A program made the position numbers and the translations under genes. A DNA stretch of 64,000 bases from Paracyclopina nana (Eukaryota; Arthropoda; Copepoda; Cyclopoida; Cyclopettidae): assembly GCA_019096065.1 (NCBI GenBank), contig JAGUCH010000003.1, positions 9,424,001-9,488,000 on the forward strand, given 5' to 3'. Below, piece after piece: positions 28,498-38,813 of this stretch; within the stretch, counting starts at the first letter, position 1; each line of letters starts with the position of its first letter. A model generated the notes under the pieces. That model was not told the DNA's origin and did no database searches. It saw nothing but the letters and a program-made list of their open reading frames with translations.

Positions 28498-31400
28498 GCT
28501 GTGATGCTATTCAATCGTTCAAAGAGGAGCCTTCCTACACTGAAGTCAATCCAGGAGCAAACGCAGAGCTTAGATGTGTCATTGACAGCATTGGTGGAGA
28601 ATGCAGGTGGCAAAAGGACGGAAAGGTAATTATTATCTTCCTCCTTTAAGCAGCTAGCACATTTGGGTGTGACAAAGTTGGGTAATGAGTTACTCAAGGC
28701 CCAAAGATCTGAGGGTGGCAGCTGGTGTAGAGCACAAGATTACTATTTATACTTCTTATGCCGACTATGACAAATTGGATCCTGGCTGGAATTGTTACCA
28801 GGCCTTGACATGCTAAGCCCTACTTATGCAGTTATGCCAGTGATTGTTTACATTTGGGCGCGGCCGGTGCGCCTGCCGTGCTGGGCCGCCCGAGCTAGCT
28901 CACTAGCGCGTCAGCTGAATTCACGTACAAAAACAAGTGAACTATCTATAAATGAGACTTACCCAACTAAATATGTATCATTTTAAGTGGCGGTTATTAC
29001 ATGACATGAACCCTTGTTATTCAAAGTTATTTCTTAGAATGAAAAAGCTTTATGCAGATGCTTTTATGAGATATAGCTGAATTTTCTGTCACAGACTCGA
29101 CGAGTGCCTATTTTTCAACTGTGTAAAGGTTTTTTATCTTTAACAAGAGGTTCCACAACAATTGCTCAAAGACGAGGGCTTTCAAGGAATTTTTGCAGGC
29201 CTTGAGACTATAGCACCACATCGATTTCGCTCTAAAGACCTATAAAACACACAGAGGCTCTGAAATATGGTTTGAGTAGTTTTCTCAGAGATATTGAGTA
29301 CTATAGCAACCTTAGCAAGGGAGAAAAAAGCTTGAGAAACTTGTGGAAGACAGTAAAAAAGTATTGAGCATAACGCAGAAAAAGCAATACGTATTGATAC
29401 AGCAAATACAATGCTTGTTGACATTGACATGTGAGGAAAAGCAGTCCTCTTAAAAAGCTGCTTTATGAACTTTTATATCTTCTTTTCTTGACCAAAAAAA
29501 TAAAAACATTAGGTATTTATTGCTGGATTATGTAACCTAATTTTCATTAGGATTCTTGTTGGCCAAGAATTTTTAAAGAGCCCAAGCAATCAGGTTGATT
29601 ACTTGAGTTACTCTTGCTATCTGATGAGGAGGCCCTGGTTCTCAGTAGCAGAGCAGCGAAAAGCTGAGAGAGTCGCAGCAGAGTGGCGCTTCTCAGTCTC
29701 GGATCAGCAACCTTTCAAGCTAGACTTTCTTGGGTGAAAGCATGGCAATGGATCAGCTAAAAGCAGTTTCCTTAGTGTGACTCTTAACCAATCAAAGCAT
29801 CAGAAAAAAACAAGTAAACTCTACAAAAGCCCAAAAGGCAACTGAATTCTGAAAATTGAATTTTCAAACAAAAAGAAGCAAGTTTTGTTCATTCCTCTTC
29901 CAACTGAACTTTGGGCCACTTTCTCAATTAATTAAAGAGGTAGCTCCATTAACTTTCTTGGAGCCAAGGAAGAAATAGAAGCAGTTGCCTTTCACATTGT
30001 GGATTCTGAGGCAGATCTCGAGGGCAAAATGACAGACATTTTTTCACTGGTGATGGCAGTTGTTTGCATCATCTCAGCCATTTTCATTTTGGTCCTCGTT
30101 GCCAGTTTTGCCTGGGTGTGTATCAGAGCTTTGTCCATTGATGACACGTTATTGGACTTTCACGAGGACAGCAAGCAAATGCGAGAGCCTCTCGTGGAAA
30201 ACATCTATGCACCTGACTTCATCAGTCTCACAGACAATGCTGCAGATCAGGCACCTTGTACCAGTGTGTGAATGATCCAGTGTGCTCAAATTGAAATGGT
30301 TGTAATCGATTGTGTATCATTCATGCTGCATCAATAAAGAGGCATTCTATATGATTTAATCAAGTTCATAATTGTAATATCGAAAATGAGCTCAATTTTG
30401 AACTAAAATTAGCTTTCTCTCACGTGGGATCTCATAATTTGCTGATTATCTTGAGAAAGAAGGTTTGAAATAGAAATTCATTTTTGGGACTGATTTCAGA
30501 TGAAACTCATCAACTCATGTCATATAGAAATGAGCTAGGATAGATTCAAGTTTTGGTGAAAGCCCTCATATTTTACATTTTTTAAACAGAATTTCTGGGA
30601 GGATGTCTCTTGCTTTTTCAAAGAAAAGTTTGACAGTCTTCCATGTAAAGGGAAAAGGGAAACTTTTTGCATCCAAAGAAGTGGCAGACAACTGTAAGCA
30701 AACTACAGCTTCAAAGCAGGTGCTAAAACGGATAACTTTCTTTTTTCAGCCTATTGGGCTGTACAATGGCAAATACGAATGGGCCAGTCGACCAGGATCT
30801 GGAGATTGCAGCCTCAACATAATGGCTGTAGATATCAAGTTTGACGATGGCTTATGGGAATGTCAAGTGACTGCTTCCTCCTTCGAGTCTCAAGATGCTC
30901 TGGCCTCGCGGCCTTCGAGGCTGGTTGTAAGAGGTATGTATTCAATCTCCAAAATACATTTTTCGTCAAGATAATTTGCTACGAGTCCATTCTCAGGATC
31001 ATTTCACAAGGCAGAGCTAAGTAAAACAAGCCACTTCAGAGGCACACAACTTAACAACTCTTCGAGCAATTGGCGCCAAATTTGCAATGACATAGCTTAC
31101 ATTCAAATCCTATATATTTGAGATCCAAGAGCTTTTTTTAAACTTAGCTAGCAAGGCAAAATTGACCCCCAAGGATCATTATCAATATTTATAATATTGT
31201 TCCAAATGTGGTGTCAACCGGTTGAGATACATGAGATGAACCTCCAAAGTGACTTGCTTGGTGCTATTCTGCCTTGCTTACTGAACAAGAGAAAAGACTT
31301 GTGCAAAATTTTCTTGGCACAAAATGTGAATGTGTAAAAATATTGTCAATGGCATTATAGAATGTCTCTCTTGACGTAATGGACCGTCTTGATCACCTGA

Positions 31401-34400
31401 TTATTTCTTGCAGAGCCTCCCACCACATTTTCCATCATGCAGAATAACAATGCAGTTGAAGAGGCCACTGCAATCACCGTTGTTGATGGCAAACTGGAGA
31501 CAGTTCATTGTGAAAGCAGGAAAAGCAATCCTGCTCCAGTGCTCCAATGGTTCTTGGGTGAAAACGAGTTGAAGTCTGCCTCAACGCAGAAAAATATCAC
31601 TGAGGAAAACGATGAAAGGAGATGGAAAGCCTTTTCAGTGCTCGAATACGTTTTCAGCCAGGATGATTATGGAAAAAGTCTCATTTGCAGGGTTAACCAT
31701 CCAGCATATCCTAATAGCCACGAGGAGGCTGCGGTTAAATTAGACCTTCTATGTAAGTTATTACGTTAAAATGGCTGCTGCTTTTTCATATGCCTTGGCC
31801 TCCATTTGGCATTACAGTGCCTGGCCCTGGGGTATTTTCCAATATGCTAGAGAGTACACTTTTTTAATTGAAGACTGACTAACCACAAAACTAAACAACG
31901 ACTCTTCAGAGTAGACCAAAGCGAGCTTTCAAATTTGAGGCTCCAGCAAAAGTACCTTGGATATTTTTGGTGTTATGAACCAAGGATCATATCGTCTTTC
32001 CACTTGGCCATTCTTGAGCTGATATTTACCAAATATTGTAGTACATGTTTTATTCCGATATTCCGCTATGTAGTATTGTGTTTGATGCAGCAAAGAAACC
32101 CAATTCTCCAATGATCACATTCTGGTGTTGCAAAAGAAGTTACACAAGAGTAGCAGCAGCAGATAGCCCATCTGCAATTGGCATGGTTTTTGATGCCAAG
32201 TCAGTACAATTGGTTATTTTAAAAATATGGCATACAGTGGCTCAGCAATATTCACTATCAGTTCTCCCAAGGGACTTTATAAGCAGGAAAAGCGCATAGA
32301 TAGATAGCAGACTCTTCAATATTCATAGCAAAAGGAATTAAGAGGGCTTTGTATTTTCATTATTTATTTCTTGCAGACAAGCCCAAGGTGACAGTGACTC
32401 GAGTAGCAGAAGATATATTGGAGGAGGGTCGGTCTTCCGTCAAAATGACATGCTCAGCCGATGCAAATCCACCTGCGAGAGTCTTCTGGAGGAAGTATGG
32501 TGCCAGTGAGGAGCGCCAGTTCGTGGAGACCCTCGAATTCAGCCCGGTTATGCGCAAGGATTCTGGCACGTATGTCTGCCAAGCCGAAAATTCCATCGGC
32601 ATCAGTGGCGAGGAAACTGTCGAACTTGATGTACTGTGTAAGTCCTCTTCTTCTTTCACAAGTGCCAGACATATTACGCTTCTGCCAGAAGAAAGCCAAA
32701 GTTTGGCACCAATTGCAGTCTGGCGCCGCATTCGAGCCTGTCATTTCCGTAATTCAGCCTGCATTCTCACAATGAAGAATGATGCCGTCAATATGAGCAT
32801 TATCAGCGCGACAATGGCAAAATTGCTTGAATTTTTCATAGCTGTAACTTTACTTGACGTAAGCCAAAGCTTACGGCAAAAGCGCGCAATAACAAAGCAT
32901 AGTGTTATTCACCGTCAAAATTTAACGCGCACTCGGATAACGCCGTTATTTTCAACGTCAAACATATGACGTGCGCGCTTGCTTACCCGCGCGACGCGCA
33001 GTCAACTTGCGCGCACGCCCAATTAAAAAGCCGTGCGACGCGCCGTCAACTTAACGCGTTCAAGCGCACAACGCCACGAGATGCGCCGTAACTTGATGCG
33101 CGCCGTAAACTTATAGCGTAAATTATACTGACGGTTAACCGTCAAATTAATTCAGCGCACAATCGCAAGTCGCTATGCAAAGCCTCGAAATACGTCTGCG
33201 CGCATTATTTTTTAGTTATTACCAGAGTAATGAAATCACCGCTTTTATTGTATAGATCCGCCTAAAATTCTGCGAGTCACGCCCGGGGGCGGGGCAACGA
33301 TCGGCGTGCACAATCAATCGATCTTGACTTGCTCCGCGGAAGGAAATCCCTTGCCCAAATATTTGTGGCTGCAGAAGCTGCCCTCGAACCAAGTTCTCAA
33401 AAGGGGCTACGAGGATAAGCTAATTATCGAAGACACATCCTACGACCACCAGGGAGAGTATGTTTGCGAGGCTGTCAATGTCATTGGAGACCAAAAGAAA
33501 ATAGTCCAGTCTGACCCAATTAAAATCGAAGTCAGAGGTAAGTGCTTTCCTTCCTGTCTTTCTACCTTTGGTTCAATCTTTTTTTTCTTTTGCAGGAGCT
33601 CCACAAGTGCTGAGATATTCAGTGGCCAAAGAGGTTGAGGCTGTCAGTGGTCGTGATGTGAGGCTGGAAATGGAGGTCTGCTCTGACCCAATCCCCAGTA
33701 AAACGACTTGGGACTGGGGCAGCCTCAGAGTGGAGGCTGGTCAGGTATGCACATAGCTTGTTTCACCAAATGTATTATTCTCAAATTGCCTTCCTCTCAA
33801 AAGGATTTACACGGCCGCTTTCTGGCAGAACAAATGGTCCAGCATCCAGAACGAGAAGATTGCTACATTGCCAGACTTGTGGTGAAAAAAGTGAGCCCAG
33901 CTGACTCGAGGAGGTATTTCCTACACGTGGAGAATGCTCATGGCACTGACAGATATGCTGTGGCACTTAATGTCAAAGGTAAATGTTACATGAAAAACAT
34001 GAGTGCTTAGTGGCTACTTACATTTTGTTTACAGAGCCTGTATCCATGGCATCAGTTATTGGTGTGGTCATAGCTCTGCTAATCCTGTTTGTCATCCTGG
34101 TCATTGTATTGCTGTATGCCTACAAAAAGCAGAAGCTCTGCTTCAAAGGTGAGCTTTTTTATTCATGCTTTTTTTCCCATCAAAGTTTGCAGTGCAGTGT
34201 GAGTGATACCAAAAGCATGGTGTATTTTTCCATAGGATACATTTTCTTAAGAATGCAGCCTCTTGACCTGATGGCATTTTTTGCATGTAGCCAACTTGAC
34301 ACTGCTCCTTCACTTTTCATGCAAATTGCCTTTTAAAGAGGCTTTACAGTGTGTGGCCTTCAAGGCCCTTTTGTGCTAGGGGGCCATGTTTAAGTGCCAA

Positions 34401-37400
34401 AAGGCAGCTGATGCAATGAGGCAAAGTTTTGTGAGAGTAACGAGCAGGTAGCAACTTCCATCATCATTGCTTGTAAGCTACTAAATGAAGCATTATGACA
34501 GGGAATATTCCTGATTCTCAGTAAATGTACCACTTAAAAGGCCGTAAAGCAAATTTATTTGTAAGCAAGTTGTTTCCCCTGAACTGAGCTAAAATTATAA
34601 GAGTTCTAAGTTATGACTTCTGTAGAAATTAATTCATATACCATTTCCTAGGCTATAGTATATGTATTTTCTCAGCATGCTCAAAAATGTATTAGGCCTT
34701 TTCTCCCTCTTTCTTTCTCCATATCCTTACTTTTATTGCAGCTGGTCACACAATCATCTATCCTATCCATGGTTGATACATGTCATGTCAGTTAGAACTA
34801 AAAGAAATTCTCAAAGAGCAGAACAAAAACATATCTTTGTCTTCCCTTGTCACAATTTTGTAATTGGATCAGGTATTGCAAAAAAGAGAATATTTTGTTG
34901 CATCTCAAAATAATAAACATGAAGCACTGTTCTAAAAAGCACTGAAAAAAGAGTGCTTTCACAAATTGTAAAATACTTCATAAGTATTAAATACGCATGT
35001 CTGTAAATGTCAAACCTAAAAAAAATCAAGCAATTTCAGACACGACACTTTAGTTTATAAGGCTTCTCACCTTCACTTACTTCAGCAGAGCCTTCATCCA
35101 AAAATCTTAAGTCTAGAAACTTCCATATAGATTCACTGGTTCACTTAGATGCTGCAGGCTTTCAGGCTTCAACTGAAATCTTTGTTTACATTTTGAAGCA
35201 CGTGGTACGGTCACTCTGAGCGCGCGTGTAAATGGCATGTGACCGGGCAGCCTGCAGCTGTTGTTTTTTAAGAGCGCGCATGCGCAGACATCGCAACCAT
35301 GTCATTTAAGCTATATTAAGGCACAACATGCACATTTTCAAGCACTGTTTGTTAAATAACGTCAGCACTGAAAAAGAGCACCAAATTCACAGAAATGTTA
35401 AACTCTGAGCAAGGACATTTTTCGAGTAACAAATCCAATTAAAGTTAACCTGTTTTTTAGGTGACCCTGACAACAAACCCTATTTAACAAACAGTGCCAA
35501 GACTTCTGCCACTGTGTCACCTGAACTTCCTCAAGTGTAGCAGCTGTTTTCTACTAATATTGATGATGGTGGTGGTGGTGGTGAATTAACTGGTTTCAGT
35601 GTTGGTTTTCAATCGGACTACTATTAACAAAACTTTGGGCCTGGATAAATTCGGGTGCTTCTTCACAAGAAAGACTTGACTGTGTTTCAAGAGCTATTGA
35701 CTATAAATAACTGCCATTTTCTTTTTCTACTCATCTTCCTTCATCTCCTTCAGTTTATCATATGGCCAATCTTCTTCCAAAATTGTTGTACAATATTTCT
35801 CCTTCCAGGGTGCATAAAAGTAGTATTCTGATGTATTTTATCAGTATTACACTTATCTTCTCAGGATCAGACCTCCTACGTAATCTAATGCTCTGCATAG
35901 CTATTTATGATCTCCTCTTCCATTGTTGATGAATTGTTAAGTGAATAATAACCTACCCAAAACCGATTATTGCCTTGATTGCCTCTCTTGTATATACCAA
36001 TTATGCTGATGATGTATCATTCTTTTTTTCTATGTGCTTTTTCAGATGGCTCGAAACTGGATAAATCTCTGGAAGGGTAAGTGCACATTCTTCCACCACT
36101 TAAGCTTATTTTTTAAACTTTTAATTTTAAAAAAGCAAACAAAATTGCAGGTTTTTAGCATAAAAATAGGTCATTTCAAGGAATTCAAATTTCACAAACG
36201 CCAATGCCTTTTTTTGATAAAAATCAATCTCTTTCAAAAATCAGTGGCTTTCTCCAATTTTTGGCTACCGAAGCTAAAAAATGTATTTATTTTCATTACA
36301 TAGTCTCAACGACTCTCGGGGATTTGATGCTGAAAAGGCCGGGTCAAACGGCCTTCCTAACGGCAAGGCCGGCCTCAATGGCCTCGGAGGTCTTAATGGC
36401 AACGGCCCTTTGCCTCCTGATGGAATGTACCACGTTTCCGACCTCAATGGAGGCCACAGCAATACGAATATGGACATGATTCACGGAAGTTTGTCTGACA
36501 AGGTGAACTACAGAAAAGAGCAACAACAACAATTCGTAAAAATGCCATCATCGACCTGCGTCTAAGCACTTTTTTAAGAAAATGCACGCGATCATTTCTA
36601 TTCTACTTCTGCACACACGGTGGCCGGACCAAAAACAAAAAGTAGGCAGCCCGCAAAAAAGCTTTGATTTTTCTTTATAAAAAATTATTAATCATTTTTT
36701 AAGCTTGCTTTAATCCCTAACAACGCACACACATTACGTAGCTTGCTCTCTTGCTAGTCATTAAAAGCCCATATTGCACTTTGCTGCAAGATTGAGACTT
36801 AATGAGAAAGTGTCCTAATTTGTTGAATTTTATAGCCGAGAATCAAGATTTGTTTACATGTGGGCGTGCGCTCTGCTGCGGGTGCTGCCCTGCATGCTGG
36901 GCGCGCGCTGACCCGCCCGGCTGACTTTATTGACTAACAAATTGAGTTTGTTAACCAAGAGTGATATTGAGACTTGTACTCCATTAAAATGTCAAGATTT
37001 GACAGAGGCTTGTTAAGCTTCATAACGTCAACTTACGTAAGGAGACTCAACAGCGAGCAAGTGTTTTTTTTTTAGTGTGTGTGAGTTGACAAACCATGAT
37101 TCAACCAATTTTGAGCACTATTTCAAGTTCAAAAGTGTATTCAATCATGGCTTGAAAAGTTATACTTATTTCCTTGGTTGCATCACCCCATAAATTTTCC
37201 TGCTTTTCCCGCGTTACTCCAGGGCAATAAATTCCCAAATTTGGCCCTGAAATGCAGCTTAAAAGAACAGCGAGAAAGCTCAGTTAAGGCACTTTTTCTC
37301 CTCCGCACACATTTTAGCATACATTTAAAAGGTTGCACCCAAACTTTCCTTTTACACATTCTGTGTGCACAAGAAGGCTTTCAGGCTTTAATGTACTCAC

Positions 37401-38501
37401 CCATAATTTTCTTTTTTCCCTAGCTCTAACCCAAATAAAAAAGAGGAAGACTGACAAATAACCAGTGACCATCGAGGCGCGCACCTCATTCAATTTACTA
37501 CTACTCTGTATCTCATCTCTATATTGTATACTGCTTTGGTGGTGTGGTCAATCTCTTTTCTACTACTGATATTTCAAACCTTGTGCCAAAACACTCTGCA
37601 GCTCAAAAGAAAAACAAACAGAAATAACGTTAGTAATTTTTTACCTCTCTCTCCTCTAATTCGTGTAGTGGAAATTGTAGATTAATCCGGCTGTAGTGCT
37701 CTTGTGATGGCATCCGGATTACCAATTTTCTCAACAAGCATGCTGATGTAGCTAGCCAGATGGCGCAACTGTAGTTTGTGGCTGCCGGCCCGGCCCGCCG
37801 GCCGTGCAGCCCGCCTAGCAACAGCAGTCGCGCCACCTGGCGGCGAGCTCATTCTTTTTTCCAATACTGAATTGCATTTCCTTCGCATGCCTGCAGCTCA
37901 AAAACTTGTACTAAAAAACCGACAACTAATTAAAGACTCTTCTGTAGCCGAGAGCAATGTTAAGCTTTAAAGTGCATTTTAGCATGTCACAAAAAGCTGT
38001 GTTCTTTTGCTGATTGTTTTCCTCGTTTCTTCCCCAAATTATAACTAAACAATAATTTTGATTACATTTCAGTTGTGGCCTGAAAACCCCACCTATCAAG
38101 TGTATGTCCCTGGGTACCAATCAACGCAACAAGCTGCCCTCATGAGTGGTGGAGGCCGCTCAATGAGCCCCGAAGAGGCCGCAGCTCTGGCCTCCGTCGA
38201 CCCCATGCGCGCAGCCTCCATGAGTAATGGCCGCGGAGGGATTCTCTACGCCGAGTTGCAGTTCCCAGTGACCTCCAACTATGGCTCGATGAAAAAACGC
38301 TCCCAAAGGGACCGTGTGTCAGCCTTGGAGGCCGCTGGAGGCCTGACCTCTGGCAACACCACAGCCACGACCTCGGTCAACTCTGGCGAGCCCTCCCCCA
38401 CTCACATGATGGCCTCCATCCACGACAGCATGGAGGACAGTGTGCTGCACAATGGACGCTATAACGTCCCTGAATATGTGCATCGCAAAACTGCTGTCTA
38501 A
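28498..38501 (+). CDS. Nephrin/Kirre-like Ig-superfamily adhesion receptor, 5' end missing
   Basis: Type I membrane cell-adhesion receptor. Exons by splice signals and phase: 28498-28625, 30750-30933, 31414-31752, 32377-32637, 33256-33537, 33596-33744, 33804-33978, 34035-34148, 36046-36076, 36304-36502, 38073-38501; all junctions keep frame (about 763 residues without the start). Ig1 is split by intron 1 (LRC...WQKDGK / LWECQV). Ig2 has VHCES...SLICRV, Ig3 KMTCSA...TYVCQA, Ig4 LTCSAEG...EYVCEA. Ig5 has the first Cys (EVCSDP) but YFLHVEN where Y-x-C is expected. The membrane helix (about 34,060-34,125) is followed by YAYKKQK. Five Igs, one helix and a tail ending RKTAV* (class I PDZ ligand) match the Neph/Kirre/Roughest plan; exact orthology is uncertain. 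The first exon enters in phase 1, so an upstream signal-peptide exon is missing. AATAAA at 38,773-38,778 fits the 3' end. Confidence 0.85.
28844..28915. repeat. CpG-rich islet behind TTGTTTACAT (copy 1)
   Basis: TTGTTTACATTTGGGCG is followed by about 60 bases of very GC-rich sequence containing TGCTGGGC and ending near CAGCTGA. It lies in intron 1 of the receptor gene, in an otherwise AT-rich setting. The islet at 36,850-36,930 has the same order of blocks, so the two look like diverged copies of a dispersed element. Confidence 0.45.
29640..29760 (+). promoter_or_regulatory. Possible promoter or leader of the nested gene
   Basis: A GC-richer patch in intron 1 contains TCAGTC (29,693-29,698), the arthropod initiator consensus, about 335 bases upstream of the ATG of the nested membrane-protein frame. 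No TATA box is evident at the right distance, and a short upstream frame (starting ATGGCAATGGATC) lies between. Suggestive only. Confidence 0.25.
30029..30271 (+). CDS. Nested small single-pass membrane protein ending in TSV
   Basis: 80 codons from ATG 30,029 (AAAATGA, A at -3) to TGA 30,269-30,271. The frame is open upstream to 29,936 without another ATG, so this could instead be the last exon of a larger gene. Residues 1-4 are polar; about 5-32 form one hydrophobic helix (SLVMAVVCIISAIFILVLVA...); the rest is an acidic tail (SIDDTLLDFHEDSKQ) ending PCTSV*, a class I PDZ ligand. AATAAA follows about 60 bases after the stop. It sits inside the receptor's first visible intron, same strand. I recognise no family. 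Joining it to the preceding receptor exon would leave half an Ig domain, so a separate nested gene is more likely. Confidence 0.55.
   Translation: MTDIFSLVMAVVCIISAIFILVLVASFAWVCIRALSIDDTLLDFHEDSKQMREPLVENIYAPDFISLTDNAADQAPCTSV
30333..30338 (+). terminator. Poly(A) signal after the nested membrane-protein frame
   Basis: AATAAA in CATCAATAAAGAGGC, about 60 bases downstream of the TGA at 30,271 and inside receptor intron 1. Confidence 0.5.
31008..31280. mobile_element. Diverged foldback element related to 6,610-7,013
   Basis: Both ends begin AAGGCAGA when read inward and the arms are imperfect inverted repeats. The left arm carries CAGAGGCACACAACTTAACAACT then CAATTGGCGCCAAATTT, aligning with GGAGGCTCATAACTCGGCAACT and GATTGGCACCAAATTT in the 6.6-kb element. 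It lies in intron 2 of the receptor gene, away from the splice sites. Confidence 0.55.
32830..33190. repeat. CpG-rich palindromic block in receptor intron 4
   Basis: This intron segment is unlike its surroundings: frequent GCGC and ACGCG words, repeated CGTCAA and TTAACG words in both orientations, and the perfect 16-base palindrome TGACGGTTAACCGTCA at 33,129-33,144. No coding frame is supported. It may be a mobile-element remnant or a cluster of binding sites. Confidence 0.45.
35182..35295. repeat. TTGTTTACAT plus CpG-rich islet (intronic)
   Basis: TTGTTTACATTTTGAAGCACGTGG is followed by GCGCGCGTG and later GAGCGCGCATGCGCAG, ending 165 bases before tail-A exon. It has the same organisation as the islets at 28,844 and 36,850. 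Confidence 0.4.
35461..35540 (+). CDS. Alternative terminal exon A of the Ig receptor (short tail)
   Basis: After a polypyrimidine tract and AG at 35,459-35,460, 80 bases continue the phase-1 donor of the membrane exon (34,148) and end at TAG 35,538-35,540. The encoded tail starts GDPDNKPYLTNS and ends PELPQV*. It has no class I PDZ ligand, because Pro sits at position -2. Use of this exon would give a receptor with a tail of only a few dozen residues. Inferred from frame compatibility; no clear AATAAA follows it. Confidence 0.6.
36304..36565 (+). CDS. Alternative tail B: unspliced exon ending in PDZ ligand TCV
   Basis: The exon enters in phase 2 from 36,076. Its first part is Gly/Asn-rich (NGLPNGKAGLNGLGGLNG). 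At 36,502 there is a donor (AAG|GTGAAC) used by the long isoform. If unspliced, the frame runs on through VNYRKEQQQQFVKMPS to STCV* at 36,565, a class I PDZ ligand (T at -2, V at 0). An intron-retention choice would therefore swap the whole distal tail while keeping a PDZ ligand. Confidence 0.6.
36850..36930. repeat. TTGTTTACAT plus CpG-rich islet (copy 2)
   Basis: TTGTTTACATGTGGGCG, then GC-rich sequence with TGCTGGGC and a final GCTGAC. The block order matches 28,844-28,915. It lies between tail exons B and D. A further GC-rich patch without TTGTTTAC lies at about 37,775-37,855 (CCGGCCCGGCCCGCCGG). Confidence 0.45.
37424..37454 (+). CDS. Possible alternative tail D (ten residues)
   Basis: A long pyrimidine tract ending CTTTTTTCCCTAG precedes 37,424. 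Joined in phase 2 to the short exon ending at 36,076, it adds GSNPNKKEED and stops at TGA 37,452-37,454. The acceptor is strong and the phase fits, but so short a frame could fit by chance. Confidence 0.25.
38073..38501 (+). CDS. Alternative tail C: long distal tail ending in PDZ ligand TAV
   Basis: It follows a TTACATTTCAG acceptor and joins in phase 0 to 36,502. It encodes 142 residues with several Tyr sites (NPTYQVYVPGY, ILYAELQFP, SNYGS, NGRYNV, PEYV) that could be phosphorylated, an Ala/Ser/Thr-rich middle, and RKTAV* at the end. LYAELQFP resembles the LYADY-type motif of Neph tails (from memory of the family). Base composition is markedly more GC-rich than the flanks, as expected for coding sequence. 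Confidence 0.8.
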   Translation: MWPENPTYQVYVPGYQSTQQAALMSGGGRSMSPEEAAALASVDPMRAASMSNGRGGILYAELQFPVTSNYGSMKKRSQRDRVSALEAAGGLTSGNTTATTSVNSGEPSPTHMMASIHDSMEDSVLHNGRYNVPEYVHRKTAV

Positions 38502-38772
38502 TTGCAGCAGCCTCCATTTTTTTGAGGCCGCTCGCCGAGCAAAAGTGCAGAACTAGTCAAAGACTGAAGTGACATTATTAACAGTGTGAAATACCAAAGA
38601 TTTCCTCGATTCTTTTCTTGTGCATAAAAAAACCCACTTTCCTCCCAATTTAAAATTACTTCTGATATATACAGAAATTGACACACAATTAGAGTAGATG
38701 CGTGCATTAAGTATTACAGACCCTGAATGATAAATTAGTAGATCAAGTGCAAAATGATTGAATTGATATACC

Positions 38773-38778
38773 AATAAA
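38773..38778 (+). terminator. Poly(A) signal of the Ig receptor long isoform
   Basis: AATAAA about 270 bases after the long-isoform stop codon, just before the convergent kelch-like remnant begins at 38,814. Confidence 0.5.
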
Positions 38779-38813
38779 ACATCCGATTTCATAGTACATA
38801 ATGCTAATTTTGA

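Noticed and set aside
30029-30271. Alternative last exon of the Ig receptor joined to 28,625
   Set aside because: It would leave half of Ig1 without its second Cys strand, and no good acceptor in phase 0 precedes it; a nested gene is simpler.
32454-32775. Long frames on other strands and phases over the Ig3 exon
   Set aside because: They mirror the GC-rich coding exon of the receptor and show no protein family of their own.
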